Both the position numbers and the translations under genes were made by a program. Under the pieces are notes generated by a model that saw nothing but the letters and a program-made list of their open reading frames with translations, had not been told where the DNA came from and ran no database searches. Below are positions 10,986-23,321 of a stretch of DNA of 64,000 nucleotides, in pieces. This DNA is from Ipomoea triloba (taxonomy: Eukaryota; Streptophyta; Magnoliopsida; Solanales; Convolvulaceae). The stretch spans positions 26,292,203-26,356,202 of the forward strand of contig NC_044921.1 of assembly GCF_003576645.1 (NCBI RefSeq), written 5' to 3'. The number at the start of each line of letters is the position of its first letter. The first letter of the stretch is position 1.

Positions 10986-12139
10986 AGAAAAAAACAAGTA
11001 ATTGAAGGAACAAACTAAATAATTTTGTTCCCTCTCTCAAAAGGTTGAATCCCCAACTTCAAAGATCCCATGATCTGGTCCGACGAAGAATGGCTAGACA
11101 TTTGCGCACACGAAACGCCCCTCATCCTTGTGTCCAACTAAGCTACCCATACAGACATGGTCAGATCACTTTAATGTAATTATTCGTGTGTCAAAAATAA
11201 GTTTGATTTTGTTAGGAGGAGTATTAAGGACTTGCATCCAGAGATTGGTAAACACAATTATTTTAAGTTTGACTTCATTTGTGGAGTGCTTATTGATTTT
11301 CTTGGTTTGAACTGATCAACTATGAATAACCTATAGCAATCTATTTAAAATTTTTTGTTGGTTAGGATCATAATGCGGACTTTATCCACCAGTACATGTG
11401 TAGTCATCCATTTGGATTAATAAATAATGGAGCGTGCCCCTCGGAGTCTTTCCTCGTGCTTCTTGTTTCCCAAATAGTTGGAACATAGTGACACAGTCTG
11501 CAGGTTGGCAATAGCTATTGAGTTTACACAACCATAATATATACCAATTTTCAACCCAAAAGCTATTCAATTATATGAGAAGATTCTACGAACCTCATCA
11601 TATATTTGTTAGCTCGCTTCAAGTCTTTATACATTGAACAAATACTGTGACATTATTTTATTTTTATACCTTAGATTGACTTTTAATAGATAAATTCCAT
11701 TTTATAATATTTTATGGAGTAATTGATAAGATTGAAGACAATTTGCAAAGCGCAGCTTGCATGGGAAGGAAATAAGATTTGCTTATACTTTACTACTTTA
11801 GGTTAATTCATGTCCAATTGTGTTGTTTCAAGATCTTTAAAGACTTTTATAATATTAATAATTCATCAGTTAAGTTGTGACCCAATTGCATATTCTTACA
11901 TTTTTGTGACTGTACAATGTTAACATGCTACTACATTGTTACCCAATAATTATATTATAGAGCCGAGTCTATATTGGAAGGTGGATCAGTGTGTATTTAC
12001 ATATTAAATGTGTACATTCAATATGTAAATTGTATATTTTAGACTCAGGTAAGGTGGACCCGAGACCAGTGAAAAATTTGCCCATTGCTACCTCTTAAGA
12101 GTCAAACATACGAAATTTGACCCAAAACCATTCGAAAGG
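10986..12139. other. Intergenic with a decayed family-2 SINE-like repeat
   Basis: About 11235-11395 resembles the family-2 repeat seen at 28.7, 30.7 and 31.9 kb, ending 'gttggttaggatcataatgcggactttatccacc'-like in two halves (gttggttaggatcataatgc, then ggactttatccacc). No gene seen. The stretch 11960-12060 holds a motif, acattcaatatgtaaatt, also present at 23.52 kb. Confidence 0.5.
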
Positions 12140-14280
12140 ATGAGGCCCGGCAAAGAAGCTAAGAGGAGGAACAGAAACGCCACCACACCAACGAGAGCCC
12201 GACCCGATAGCCCATCCGGATCAACCCATCGTCGCCGGCTCTCTCCTACGCCGGCGGCAGGCTCTCTTATCGACCGCGAGATCGTTACAGAAGAGCTGTC
12301 TCTGTTCGAGAACCTCCAAATTTCATCCGAATTTGAAGCTCCGAACCCGAGGAGCTTCCCATACAGTGTGAAGCAACAGTGCTGGGATAAAGCCGAGAAG
12401 GTCAAGGGCCGTGACCCGGACCGCTGGCGTCGAGACGCCTTGGGCAACACTGTTTTCAGGAAGCTGGTCGGCTGCCCCGGCTGTCTCTGCCATGATTATG
12501 ACCATATCATTCCTTACTCTAAGGTACCATCAACTGCATTATGTTATTGGGCTCCATTTATTCTTTTTTCTATGAGATATGGTTTTAAAGTTTTGATTTT
12601 TTTCTGTGGGTTTGTACTCATTTTATGTTATTGTATTACAATCTCTGTGTTCAGTGCTATTTAAGGTCGTAAAGAAGTGAGTTCTTTTATGTTATGGTGT
12701 TCTTATTTTGCCTTCTGGATAAAGCTTGAGTACCATGTACTTCAATTGGGGAGAGTGGTTTGAATTTGTTCATTGGTTGAGCTTTGTAGATTCATATAAT
12801 TAAATGGCATCTTTAAATTTTAGGTTCATATTATTGTCATTTGCCAAACTCCAAACTAAAAATACTTAGCTTGGTGTCTTTAGCAAAGAGATGAAGAAAG
12901 GAATCTGATGTGCACTGTCCCTATCAACAAAAACAGTTCATGTGATCTGATATTATGTCTTTCTGAGGCTTTATTGGGATTTTGGGCTATAGGGAAGAGG
13001 CTTCACAAATGCCTTTAGCACTATAAAGACAGTAAACTAGAGGATTATGATTTTTAAGGCTTCAAGAATAAGATAGATATGCTAGCCCGAGGGTATTATG
13101 AGTTATGACTGATTAGTGTTAAGAAGAATACACGGAATGATGAAATATAATCCATTTAAGCAACCCCAATTAGTTGCAACTAAAGTTTAGTTGAGTTGTG
13201 AACACAGTCTATGAAGAAAATGCCTTTAGTCAAGAAATTTTTATGTGAAACTTGATTCAAAGATGCAGCCAGGTCTAGATCCTTATTGTATTACTTGATA
13301 ATTTGATATAGGATTATCCATGGCAAGACTTTGAGGTTTCTATCCGAACTAGGATAGAGAAACTTTGTGAGATTAGTATAATTATTTTTAAATGAACATA
13401 TTTTGGTTGTGACAACTGTAAGAGGTTTATGACAGATGATTTAAGATTTCATAAAATACACGACCTAATAGTTCTTGCTTATTCTTAAAGTTTGTGTTTC
13501 TTGTACTCCTGCCCTCTTTTAATTGAGTGAAACAAACAAAATCACTACTTAGTTATGGGTTGTGTCCTGATGACTAAAAAACATCCAGAAGTTCTGCTCT
13601 AGAACGATTTAAATTGGGTTCAGTGTTTTGTAACTGTTGCAGGGAGGAAAAAGCACGTTGGAAAATTGCCAGGTTTTACAGGTATACCCTTGTTATTATC
13701 TAATGTGATTTGTGAATATGCTTAGTAGCATACTCACGGTTGGCTAACTACTGACTCCCCACTTGAAAAACGAGAATTGTATGACCCCTGTGGTCGTTTC
13801 TCATTATTTACTTCTTAAGAAGATTATTTCCCCCCTTAATAATTCTTAGTCCATGCCAATCATAAACACTTTCTACCCCTCGCCTCGTTTTCCTCCTTCC
13901 ACTATGATATATCATCAAGGTTCTTTTTAGTTTTATATATCTATGTGCGCACATTATGTACAAATTCAAATTTTGTTTCTGAATATCCATTCTAAGTTAA
14001 ACAACAAATTGTTCATTCTATGCTGCTCTCTTGCTTCAGGCTAGAGTGAATCGGTCTAAGGGAAACCGAACAGAAATATCTAAAGCCGAACTAATTCAAA
14101 AAAGCTCTTACTGCCGAGTTTCAGGTAGTCCCAGCTTTGTGCCCAACGTTTTACCATTACTATTTGTATTGCTAGGTTGACGTTTTCCTTGACTCAGGTC
14201 GTGACATGGACCTTCTCGAATTGACATCATATGGCAATGTCAAACGTGGGCAAGATTCCGGGGGATGTAACATTCAATGA
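12140..14280 (+). CDS. HNH endonuclease-domain protein
   Basis: Four CDS exons (12140-12523, 13643-13681, 14040-14124, 14198-14280) join in phase to 196 residues. The N-terminal third is basic and low-complexity (KEAKRRNRNATTPTRARPDS). The core FPYSVKQQCWDKAEKVKGRD precedes a compact HNH module: GCPGCLCHDYDHIIPYSK (Cys pair plus Asp121-His122), then GGKSTLENCQVLQ (central Asn) and ARVNRSKGN. The last His of classic HNH is Asn here, a common HNN variant. HNH proteins are metal-dependent nucleases; the plant members are little characterised and nuclease activity is inferred from family only. The 13-codon exon 2 is unusually small but has clean AG and GT borders and sits inside the conserved motif, so it is secure. 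Confidence 0.88.
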
Positions 14281-14674
14281 TTTACTATTAACCAACAAAC
14301 TTATAACGTAAATTCTATCTTGTACTCATTGTTGTCATGATGATGTGATTGAGAGAGGATTTGAGTCTGTTATCTTCCTCAATTTGTCGAATTTACCTTA
14401 TTATGGGAATTGCCTTCCACATTTTCATGCTGATTTGACTCCTTAATCTGCTGAGAGTAACTTATGGGAATTGATTTCCTTATTTTGGTGCTGATTTATG
14501 GGTAACTGTTGCCAGTCAATTGTATTTCTTATATTAAGTTTGAACCCACTCTTAAACCCCTCACCGCCCCTACATGGAGATGGGTGAAGGAGGTAAATTG
14601 CGGGATGTGCTTCAACTAACCTACAGGCTCCCAAATACCAAGAACATTTAGCTCTATTGTAACATTGAAATGGC

Positions 14675-14764
14675 ACAATCAAATTAAACAATTACAAAAA
14701 ATCAAATATACTGTAGATTACAATCAAATTAAACAATTACAAAAAATCAAATATACTGTAGATT
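14675..14764. repeat. Perfect 45-bp tandem duplication
   Basis: Two identical adjacent copies, 14675-14719 and 14720-14764, beginning acaatcaaattaaacaatta. Confidence 0.95.
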
Positions 14765-14836
14765 ACAAATTATGCCAATCTTTTCATGTAATCTTTATCA
14801 AATATGAGCATTTGCTGCTCTCTCTGTGTCCATTTT

Positions 14837-14912
14837 CAGCACTTGAAGGATAGCATGTTTAGTGGGGAGACCAGCAGCACTTGAAGGATAGCATGTTTAG
14901 TGGGGAGACCAG
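14837..14912. repeat. Perfect 38-bp tandem duplication
   Basis: Two identical adjacent copies, 14837-14874 and 14875-14912, beginning cagcacttgaaggatagcat. It lies only 72 bases after another perfect duplication with unrelated sequence. Confidence 0.95.
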
Positions 14913-15727
14913 CAGCACTCTGGTATTGAATATTTCCATGAAATCAGAATGTGACAAGTAGCAGGCAACATTGTTTGGTTCATCACACTCAACTTGCAAA
15001 GTGTGTATCCATCTTTTTGTACCCATTTTGACTTTTTATACTTTCCATCATTTCTTCCACTTAGAGTTACAAAAGTCCATGCCAAGGGCCAACTTTTTGC
15101 TACATTCCTATTTCCTAATAGGTTCCATCGTCTTGGGTTCACGGGACAATTGTCTAGTGAATAGGATGTTACACTTAAGACTCACTTTTGATAGTAGAGT
15201 GGAGGTTTGAACCCCACCACAAACTATCTATAGTTGGGCTCGCCACGGCCCAAGTTGGACTGTGGTTGGGCTTGGGCTTCTTGTGTCCAGTCAGATATAA
15301 GCTGGGCAAGTTTGATTTACCTCCTCATGAACGTAAAGGGTGGGTTCATGGGGATACCTTGATTCCATTCTGCAAAAAGAACTATTGGTGATTGACTTCC
15401 AATAGTTGGAAAGATATGGAAGGAAATATATGAATTTAATGGGCTAAAGTGTCAAGGGGATTGCATGTGTATAAAAAAAGTAAAAAAAAAATTGGTTTCC
15501 ATATTGACTTAGAGTGACATGATTGCCTTCACCAAAAAGAGAAAACAGAACTTTACAAAAGTTAAAAAATCAAAAATTTCTTTTCCTGTAGTGATAAGAG
15601 TAGTGGTGCAGTGCCCATTATAAATGTGTATAAAGTGATTGCCACTATCAAACATTCTTTTTAAGCAAGCTAGAAGTCTCATCAATTGATCAAACTGGGA
15701 GAGGAAGAAGAACACTGTGCTGTAGCT

Positions 15728-16460
15728 ATGGCTGCCACTTCATCTTCATCATCTCTTCATCTGATACTCATCTTCTTGTGCTTTTCTCACCTTCTGATTC
15801 CCATGGCTGCAGCCATCCCACTTACAAGTAATCCTCAATCTATTAGTCTTTTTTTTTTTTTTTTTGAAAACATCTATTAGTCCTTTGATTGTTCTTAATG
15901 AATTCTCAGATGACTGATCATGGATATGATTCTGATTTGTATAGGAAGCAGAAATCTGCAGACTCAAGAATATGAAGAACCTAGTTATACCCACAAGGTA
16001 CCTCTCATCACTCTAATGTTTCTTCAATCCTTAAAATCTTTCTTGTAATTGATCTCTTGTTTTGGTGATATGTCCCATAATAAGTCATAGACAACAAAAA
16101 GTTGATTAGTTTAAACTTTGGGTTTAATCTCAATTATGGTAACTAAGACTTTTTATCTCGCAAACTTATTTCTTGTCAACCATGTGTCTAGAAAGAACCA
16201 GGAATCCTAGTCGTGTACCTATTTTATACATGATCTCATTCTCTGATCTAAAGAGAATCAGGATCTTAAGTTGACACTTTGTGTCGTGATATTTTGAAAT
16301 GTCTAATCTGATTCAATATTTTTGATATGAAAATGGATAGGGAAAGATGATGATGGTGATGAGAAGGATGGATGTTGAGCTGAATGATTATCCTGGTTCT
16401 GGGGCTAATCATCGCCACACGCCATGGGTACCACCAGCAAGAGCCTGCCTTGACTGCTAA
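15728..16460 (+). CDS. PSY-family tyrosine-sulfated peptide precursor
   Basis: Three small exons (15728-15827, 15945-15997, 16341-16460) join in phase to a 90-residue precursor. Residues 1-30 are a secretion signal (SSSLHLILIFLCFSHLLIPM then AAA). The C-terminal part has NDYPGSGANHRHTPWVPP at residues 66-83. It aligns with the PSY consensus D-Y-x(4)-A-N-x-x-H-x-P-x-V-P-P: Asp67-Tyr68 for tyrosine sulfation, Ala73-Asn74, His77, Pro79 and the Pro-Pro end. PSY peptides are secreted growth regulators sensed by leucine-rich-repeat receptor kinases. An unusual tail ARACLDC with two cysteines follows. The Met at 15728 is chosen because it starts the signal peptide; an in-frame Met at 15686 would place acidic residues ahead of it. 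Confidence 0.85.
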
Positions 16461-17770
16461 TTAGTGGTTGTCTTATGATGCATGCACAATTAATGTGGAT
16501 TCTATGATAATCATCCATCCACTAGTTAGTTTCTTATTCATATGTGGGTTTTATATTCAATACAATATATTTTCTTTTTTTGTAATATCATACATTATGA
16601 ATGTAAAGGGGCAAATTGGTATATTGGAATATCGTAGGTCATTATTAGTAAGTCCAGGTATTCTGTAAACTCTTCGTAATGATGAGTTATGTGCTCTGAG
16701 ACAAAGAATTGTGAGCAAATAGTGTTGTTCGGTTTATGAAATGTTTCTTTCGTTGGTCTAGAAAGTAATTCGGTATTAGAGGCTAGTAAGCCAACTAGAA
16801 GCTGATTTGCAATATAATGTTGTAAATGAAAGCATGGTTTATGGAAGGCAATCCAAAGTTTGTTTCATACATTATAATGGCTTTGTTTTGTTTTGTTTTC
16901 TTAATTTTTCTTATTTTTACTTTTTTAGTAATAAAATTTTTTAATCTTTTTATTAAAATTTTAGTCAATTGTGAAATATATCATAAAATTGCTTTTCACT
17001 AGTGGTTTGTGTTGGTGGGCAATTGCCATTTGCCAACCCCAAAATAGTGTAAATATCTAAGGGCAATTTGGATATTGAATGGAGTGTAGAAGTGGATTGT
17101 GAGGTGGTATGCATTTTCCTATTTGTGCTAGACTTTGGTGTCCCCTTAAGCACATTTGAGGGCTAAGAATTGCCTTGTTTATAAATCATTTAATGTAGGA
17201 ACTAAAGTTGAAATTGAGAATAATCCAATTGAGTCTTAATTGTGTGTTATTGATTTCGAACCTCTGATTTCGTATTTAAACAATCCAAATCATTTATATT
17301 TGAACTAATGTCTTTTGGTGCATGTTCTCAACTCCTCGTTTTAGTCAAGGAATTACAGTAGTTATACAAAGTTCTATCAACCCGCCACTTTTATATGGAC
17401 TAGATTAGATGTGGGTTTCTAACATTTCAATCCAAATTTTCACACATGCCTATTTTTGAAATCTATTGGGCCCAAAAGCCCAACTACAAAGTTCAACGAC
17501 CTGCCACTAGTATGTGGGCTTCCATTGGGCCTATTGGATACGCCCCAAGAGCTCAACCACCCATTGTTTTGGCGTAACCGTCGTAACGCATGCGTATTAA
17601 ATCACGGGGGAAAGGATGTCAACATCATATAGCTTAGTAATCCTAGCCGTCAAACCAATCAGCGAAACTGACGGCCCACGTTTTTCGCCTCATTGTCGAA
17701 GAATCTTGATTCTTTGAGAGTAGATTCGCCAACCGTACGCTTTGACCTAACTAACCGATCGCTCGCCAGT
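16461..17770. other. Intergenic and MDH promoter region
   Basis: No gene seen. 17460-17560 contains several gggcc/agccca motifs (Site II-like) and is followed by the GC-richer promoter of the MDH gene. Short open frames (16468-16668, 16965-17153) carry no domain. Confidence 0.5.
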
Positions 17771-17893
17771 GGATTTAAGCGAGGCCATTCGACGGAGAAA
17801 CTCATAAAGCGCTGTGTCTGAGCTCTCGAACAAATTCACCTCATTTTACTCACCAACTCCTTCTGCTCAGCTCCATTAACATCTCTCAGGAAG

Positions 17894-18479
17894 GTAAACT
17901 TCTTCAATTTCGCTTTTCCATTTCACTTTTCTGCTTCTTTGCACACGTTTAATTCCGTGCTTCGGCCTCATACGTTCTTCTCCCGGTAAATGTTGCAGAA
18001 TTTCAGCTCTGTTCATTTTTTTGTTTTGTTTTGATTAGTTTTAGATCTGGAGGTTTTATCGTGAAACTGTATGGTTTGTTCTTCATTTTTGGAATTTGAT
18101 TTGAATGGAATGTGGTTGATTTGATGCGGATAAGCGTGCTTTCCATTTCCTTTAAGTTTTGGATTTAATTTTAGCTGTTTATGCTCTTAGCTGAATCGTA
18201 TATCTTTAGTTCCTTCGTAATGGCAATTTCTGCTAAAAAATATATAGTTGCCGCTTGTTTTGGTATACGATTTGAACTTGTATGATAGTGTTGCCGTTTT
18301 GGTCCACGCTGCAACCATGCGATCTGTGGTCCTGAGTAATCACTGAATTGGTATGAATGTTAAGATTAGTTGGAAATTTAGCGTCGTGCCTATTGCCTAC
18401 TTGCTGTGAATTTAGAAGTAGCTTGTAATTTTAGAATGAAGAATGAACAAAAGAAGTTGAAATTGATTTCTCCTTGCAG
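17894..18479 (+). other. Probable 5'-leader intron of the plastid MDH gene
   Basis: A donor at 17894 (caggaag|gtaaac) follows a pyrimidine-rich leader, and the acceptor ccttgcag|ggtgag ends at 18479, eight bases before the start codon. Leader introns are common in highly expressed plant genes and often raise expression. Predicted from splice signals only. Confidence 0.65.
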
Positions 18480-18487
18480 GGTGAGAA

Positions 18488-19726
18488 ATGGCAGCAACAT
18501 CGACTACTACTCTATCTTTTGGGTCAACTACGTCTGCTAGGCCCAAGGGTAGTTCAATTTCACAATCTAAGGCCTTAAATTTGAAGTTCAACTCTAGGGT
18601 CTGCCTTGGGAGCTTCAATGGCCTTAAGGCAGAGGCATCTGTGAGGTGGGAATCAGCCTCATCATTTTTTGGGAGGGAAAGCACTTTAGCTCTTCAACAA
18701 TCCTTCACTCCAAGGGCCCAAAAGGAAAGCCATAGATCACTGAACTGTGTTCAACCTCAGGCATCATACAAAGTGGCTGTTCTTGGGGCTGGTGGAGGCA
18801 TAGGGCAGCCACTAGCTCTTCTGATCAAGATGTCACCACTTGTTTCAGCTTTGCATCTTTATGATATAGCAAATGTTAAGGGAGTTGCAGCAGATCTTAG
18901 CCACTGCAACACTCCCTCCCAGGTGTTAGATTTCACTGGAGCTTCTGAATTAGCCAACTGTTTGAAAGATGTCAACGTGGTTGTCATACCTGCTGGTGTT
19001 CCGAGGAAGCCAGGCATGACACGTGATGACCTGTTCAATATAAACGCCAACATTGTGAAGACCTTGGTTGAGGCTGTTGCTGATAACTGCCCTGATGCCT
19101 TCATCCACATTATCAGTAATCCTGTCAACTCTACAGTCCCAATTGCTGCAGAAGTTCTGAAGCAAAAGGGAGTGTATGATCCCAAGAAACTATTTGGTGT
19201 TACCACCCTTGATGTTGTCAGAGCAAACACATTTGTTGCTCAGAAGAAAGACCTCAGGCTCATTGACGTAGACGTTCCTGTTGTTGGAGGCCATGCTGGA
19301 ATTACCATTTTGCCATTGCTGTCAAAAACAAAGCCATCAACCTCTTTCACTGATGAAGAAGTTCAGGAGCTGACTGTGAGGATCCAAAATGCAGGGACAG
19401 AAGTTGTCGAGGCAAAGGCCGGTGCAGGCTCTGCTACACTCTCCATGGCCTATGCAGCAGCAAGATTTGTTGAGTCCTCCCTCCGTGCTCTAGACGGAGA
19501 CAGTGATGTGTACGAGTGTGCTTTCGTCCAGTCCGATCTCACAGAGCTTCCATTCTTCGCATCAAGAATCAAACTAGGAAGGAATGGCGTCGAGGCATTG
19601 ATCCCATCTGATCTTCAAGGACTGACTGAGTATGAACAACAAGCCTTGGAAGCCCTAAAGCCAGAGCTGAAGTCCAGCATTGAGAAGGGAATTGGTTTTG
19701 TCCAGAAACAGCCAGTGGCTGCTTAG
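18488..19726 (+). CDS. NAD-dependent malate dehydrogenase, plastid
   Basis: Intronless 412-residue CDS. The enzyme interconverts malate and oxaloacetate with NAD(H) and supports malate export from plastids in the dark and in non-green tissue. Residues 1-90 are a Ser-rich transit peptide. The catalytic part starts near [14 protein letters not shown] with the Rossmann glycine motif at residues 100-107. The substrate loop [11 protein letters not shown] (171-181) has the arginines that bind dicarboxylate, and [16 protein letters not shown] holds catalytic His269. NAD rather than NADP use is inferred from the absence of the long redox-regulated terminal extensions of NADP-MDH. Length agrees with plastid NAD-MDH (about 400), not with mitochondrial or glyoxysomal forms (about 340-360). 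Confidence 0.97.
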   Translation: MAATSTTTLSFGSTTSARPKGSSISQSKALNLKFNSRVCLGSFNGLKAEASVRWESASSFFGRESTLALQQSFTPRAQKESHRSLNCVQPQASYKVAVLGAGGGIGQPLALLIKMSPLVSALHLYDIANVKGVAADLSHCNTPSQVLDFTGASELANCLKDVNVVVIPAGVPRKPGMTRDDLFNINANIVKTLVEAVADNCPDAFIHIISNPVNSTVPIAAEVLKQKGVYDPKKLFGVTTLDVVRANTFVAQKKDLRLIDVDVPVVGGHAGITILPLLSKTKPSTSFTDEEVQELTVRIQNAGTEVVEAKAGAGSATLSMAYAAARFVESSLRALDGDSDVYECAFVQSDLTELPFFASRIKLGRNGVEALIPSDLQGLTEYEQQALEALKPELKSSIEKGIGFVQKQPVAA

Positions 19727-20138
19727 AATTCACTATAGCCCTCGAGTATCCATGGAATAAGAAAAATTGCGGGATTGCATCAGCACTTTCAGTTTTGTAG
19801 GAGAAGACGAAGACAAACGCATTTCTTGTGCTGGAAATGCAGATTGCCGAGAGATGATATACTAATGTTGTACAATAATTATATCCTCCTCATATAAACC
19901 TGTTTTGGCACTCTCATATGTGTTTCTTTTTTCTGAACTGAACTATCATATATGCTTCTTTTGATTTTGCTCCTTTTCTACTCTTATTTTTAGACTAAAT
20001 TAGTACTGCCAGAAATCTGAAGCTTCATAGATAGAAAATACCATCCAACATCACAGAAATCAAGTCATTACACCAAAAAAAAAAGTTGTCTTCACTACAA
20101 ATCATGGATTATATATATATTGCATCACATCTAATCTT
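19727..20138. other. Shared 3' flank of MDH and RKD genes
   Basis: Convergent 3' ends separated by 412 bases of AT-rich sequence. No other feature seen. Confidence 0.5.
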
Positions 20139-21315
20139 CTAAGGCTGTTGAACTAAGAAGGATTGTTGGATTTCCAAGAGCCTTCGTTTTTTGTAATTAG
20201 CCTTGAAACAAGCTTGCCTTAACCTTTTGGTTGTGTCTTCAAGCTCCACATCTGGAATTTCTTCCACCTGCTTCTTCTCCCTCTCCAGCAATTCTATAGC
20301 CTCTCTAGCCATCACCACACCTTCACTGTTTCCAATTTTCTACCACAACAAAGCTTATAATTTAACACCACATAAGAGAAAATTATGCAGTTAATGATAT
20401 ATGGGTAAAGTACCTGAACATTGTTGATTAAGGTTTGAAGACTGTTCAACTTCCGGTGAGGCCACCGGCGGATTCCCAACATCCGGCATCTCTTCTTCAA
20501 CTGAGTTAAGCCGACGTTGAGCTCCTTTGCTGCTTGATTTATGGGCATGTAGAAGTAGTTGGAGATGGTTTTTTTGGACAACATTAGTGCACTTTTGCAC
20601 CCACCACCACCATTATCATCTTTCTTCCCTCCATTATCATCATGGCTTGAATTTGCAGTCCCAAGACTCCCCACAAAGTGATGATTCTGATATGTTTGAA
20701 TCTGCCCATCACCAATACTAAGACCACAACTCACCCATTCATTCCCAGCACCACCATTATCATCTCCTGCATTATTGAAATAACACAACATTTTTAGACA
20801 TATATTCTTTTTGCTACTCAATTAAACCTTATATCAAGAAACTGCATGCATGCGCTCTTCCAAATACATACAATGCATTTACTTCTTCATTTACAGGTCT
20901 CAAATTCAAAATCCCATTTCAAGAAAATTAAACCAAATTTACCTTGAGTTGTTAAGGTTAGTACTTCAGGTTCCATATCCAACGTTGACAGCAACGGATC
21001 ATTCAAAAACATTTCCATCAGAGATGAAGAGTCACAAGAGTTATCTTCTATGCAGAAATCACTGAACTGAGGATCCCAGCCATTGTCTTCCAAGTACAAC
21101 CTGATTTTAGAAACAAAATCATTTTATCAATAAAATTCCTCAATAAATCAAAGAGAGAGAAAAAAAAATGACCATCCAGTATATGTATATTATGAACGCA
21201 TGCATTCACATAACCTGAAATGGCCACCATTAGATTGAGGAGGAGGAGGTGGAATGGGAAAAGAGAAGACATTGTTTTCAGAATGGGTTCCCATATTTGA
21301 AAAAGACATTATCAT
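20139..21315 (-). CDS. RWP-RK domain transcription factor, RKD type
   Basis: Four CDS exons on the minus strand (21315-21215, 21100-20943, 20766-20414, 20339-20139) join in phase to 270 residues. The RWP-RK domain spans about residues 158-204: [20 protein letters not shown], then [15 protein letters not shown] with the signature at 187-192, then [13 protein letters not shown] predicted basic/coiled tail follows ([17 protein letters not shown]). The short length and lack of a PB1 domain mark it as RKD, not NIN/NLP. RKD factors act in egg-cell identity, embryo patterning and vegetative propagule formation. The N-terminal half is acidic ([21 protein letters not shown]), as in family activators. 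The first Met (21315) is uncertain; a second in-frame Met at 21309 is equally plausible. Confidence 0.92.
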
Positions 21316-21954
21316 AGAATTGAATGAAGTTGAAGATGGAAGGGGATAATAGTGTTGTTGTTGGAGTGTAGTAATGGGTTTGTGTCTGCAGGTAATGCAT
21401 GGGACTGTGTATATATATTGGGATGGAGAAGATAAACCACTTGAGAACTGAAAGTGGAAATGATTAATGTGAATGTAATTATGGAAACTTATTACGTTAA
21501 AAATCGTGAGCCGCCGTCTCAATCTGCATTGGGTTCCTCGTGCATGCATGTATATATAATCATATCATATAAATGCATGTGTGTTACGGTGTGTATATAT
21601 AGGCATGTGGTGAAATTGTAATCATAAAATATGTTATTATATTGTAATTTTGAACAAATTTTGACATGTGTTTTTTATTATTCTATTTGAAATTGAACAT
21701 ATTGAATCAAATCATGGCTGTGTCAACTTGAGAATTGTGTATCATTTGGTGGAGATATATAGAACAATAAAAGCTAATTTATAGCAAAAACAAAGTTGCA
21801 TTCAATGATAAATTCGATCGAGATTCGACTAGACAAAAAAAAGTGCACAATGGTAATAATAATTCATGGCTACGTGAACTTATAGATATTAGGGAGTATA
21901 AAATTTTCTTCTGCAAATGATATGCCCTTCATGTCCAGGGAAAGAGCAGACCAT
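21316..21954. other. RKD upstream region
   Basis: 5' flank of the RKD gene with TATA-like runs near 21409 and 21594. The reading frame stays open upstream to 21549 but with no conserved residues, so I take it as UTR. No separate gene seen. Confidence 0.5.
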
Positions 21955-23257
21955 TCAGTTTCTGAACCTTCCTCTGCCACGACCACGACCACGGCCACCC
22001 CATCTTCCTCCTCTGCCACCATGCTCGCCCCTATTCATGTCGTGTTTTATTGGCATGTTCTCCGGGAGGGGAAGTATGTTGTCCACGCACTTCCTGAAGC
22101 TAAAATCATCCAAAGAACCGTCTTCCCCCGTGATGAAGAAGCAGCGACTTTTGAACTTTGGGTGGAACCGAACTTGAAATCCACCGACTCCTTTGCCTAT
22201 CTTCTTCTCCGGCTCTGGATGGCCCTTGTTTAGCAACTCCAACAACACAAGGTGTTCATACTGCAACCAATATTTCATACACATACATAAGTCGTGAGAC
22301 TAACATCAAAGTGTTAAAACAAAAGCAATCTTGTAGTCCTTTTCCAATCATTCACTCCAAAACAAGCACTAACACTTCAAATCGTTCAATCCTGCGTATA
22401 TAGATATACTTCCCTCCTCACCACAGGGTAGCAAATTCACAGAAAGGTTCTTCTTAGTTCTTTACACAGTCACATAAGGTAACAATTTTAAGGATCATCA
22501 GTTCATTTACTAAATTACTTTAAAAGATGAATGAAAGACATTCTCATAAACATACAAGGGAGACCATTATTCCATACAGACCAAATTATGTTGCAATTTG
22601 ATTCCTTTCCTTTTAATTAGGATTATTATTAGAACACAGTTACTCACAACATATCAAATCACATGTGCTAGCAAACAGCCTAAAGATCAAATCTTTTAGC
22701 ATCTTGAAAGACAATAGTCTGATTATTAGTAGCCTTTACATGAACTAGATGAACACTAAAAAGATACCGGCATTTATCACAATCTCTGCAAATAATCCGA
22801 TTAATCATGTTCCTTTGATAAACAGCAATGAGAAATCAGTATACTATTTAACTTTTTAAAAAATTGAAATTTTTCCTACCTTATTGACATTGAGATTGGG
22901 AGACCAGGAATGAAGAAGCTTATAGAAATAATCAAACATCTCAACCGATGATCCGAATGTCTTCGGACCCAAGGTGACTGGACCCGATTCATCCTCTTTC
23001 TTCTCTCCTTCCTTATCACCTTCTTTTTTCTCAAAAGCTTCAACTTTTTGCTCTTCCTCGGGATTCTGGACCTTCGTCTTCTTCGAGGCATCACCGTTGT
23101 CATCATTATCCGGCTCATCGCCCTCCTCCCTAGGCCGCTTCGCGGCGCCGCCGTTCTCAGCCGCCAAGTCCTCTGCAGAGTTCGTTTCGACATCCATGTT
23201 CTCGGATGAGGCTTTCTCTGAAACTGTTTCGGGGACTTCGGGTGTCTGCTCCGCCAT
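21955..23257 (-). CDS. EMB514/DCL-like protein
   Basis: Two exons (23257-22880 and 22260-21955) join in phase to 227 residues. The N-terminal ~95 residues are a highly charged, Glu/Lys-rich low-complexity region (AAKRPREEGDEPDNDDNGD) with a likely nuclear signal KKTKV. The DCL-type domain follows: GPVTLGPKTFGSSVEMFDYF, YKLLHSWSPNLNVNKYEHL, GKGVGGFQVRFHPKFKSRCF, FITGEDGSLDDFSFRKCVD. The C-terminus is a Gly/Arg repeat (RGGRWGGRGRGRGRGRFRN), suggesting RNA binding. Proteins with this domain include tomato DCL, needed for plastid rRNA maturation, and Arabidopsis EMB514, an embryo-essential nuclear/nucleolar protein. The acidic head and missing transit peptide favour the EMB514 group. Confidence 0.92.
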
Positions 23258-23321
23258 AGATGTTCTGTACAGAGCAAAAATCAGTTACTACGCTTGCTGG
23301 TGATTACTAGTAGGAACCCAA

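Larger units (their letters stand above)
14281..15727. other. Intergenic with two short tandem duplications and a SINE-like repeat
   Basis: Holds the two direct duplications listed separately (14675-14912) and, at about 15140-15335, a family-2 tRNA-derived repeat with an A-box-like ttgtctagtgaataggatg and a B-box-like ggtttgaacccc. No gene seen. Confidence 0.55.

Noticed and set aside
12088..12505. Open frames on the minus strand of the HNH first exon
   Set aside because: They mirror a GC-rich coding exon; the plus frame has the HNH motif and consistent splicing.
20312..20821. Single 169-codon RWP-RK reading frame as the whole RKD protein
   Set aside because: It reads through an acceptor and a donor into introns; the four-exon model is in phase and extends both ends with RKD-like sequence.
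22876..23303. Arg/Lys-rich and Ser/Phe-rich frames overlapping EMB514-like exon 1
   Set aside because: Other frames of the Glu/Lys-rich exon; no conservation visible.
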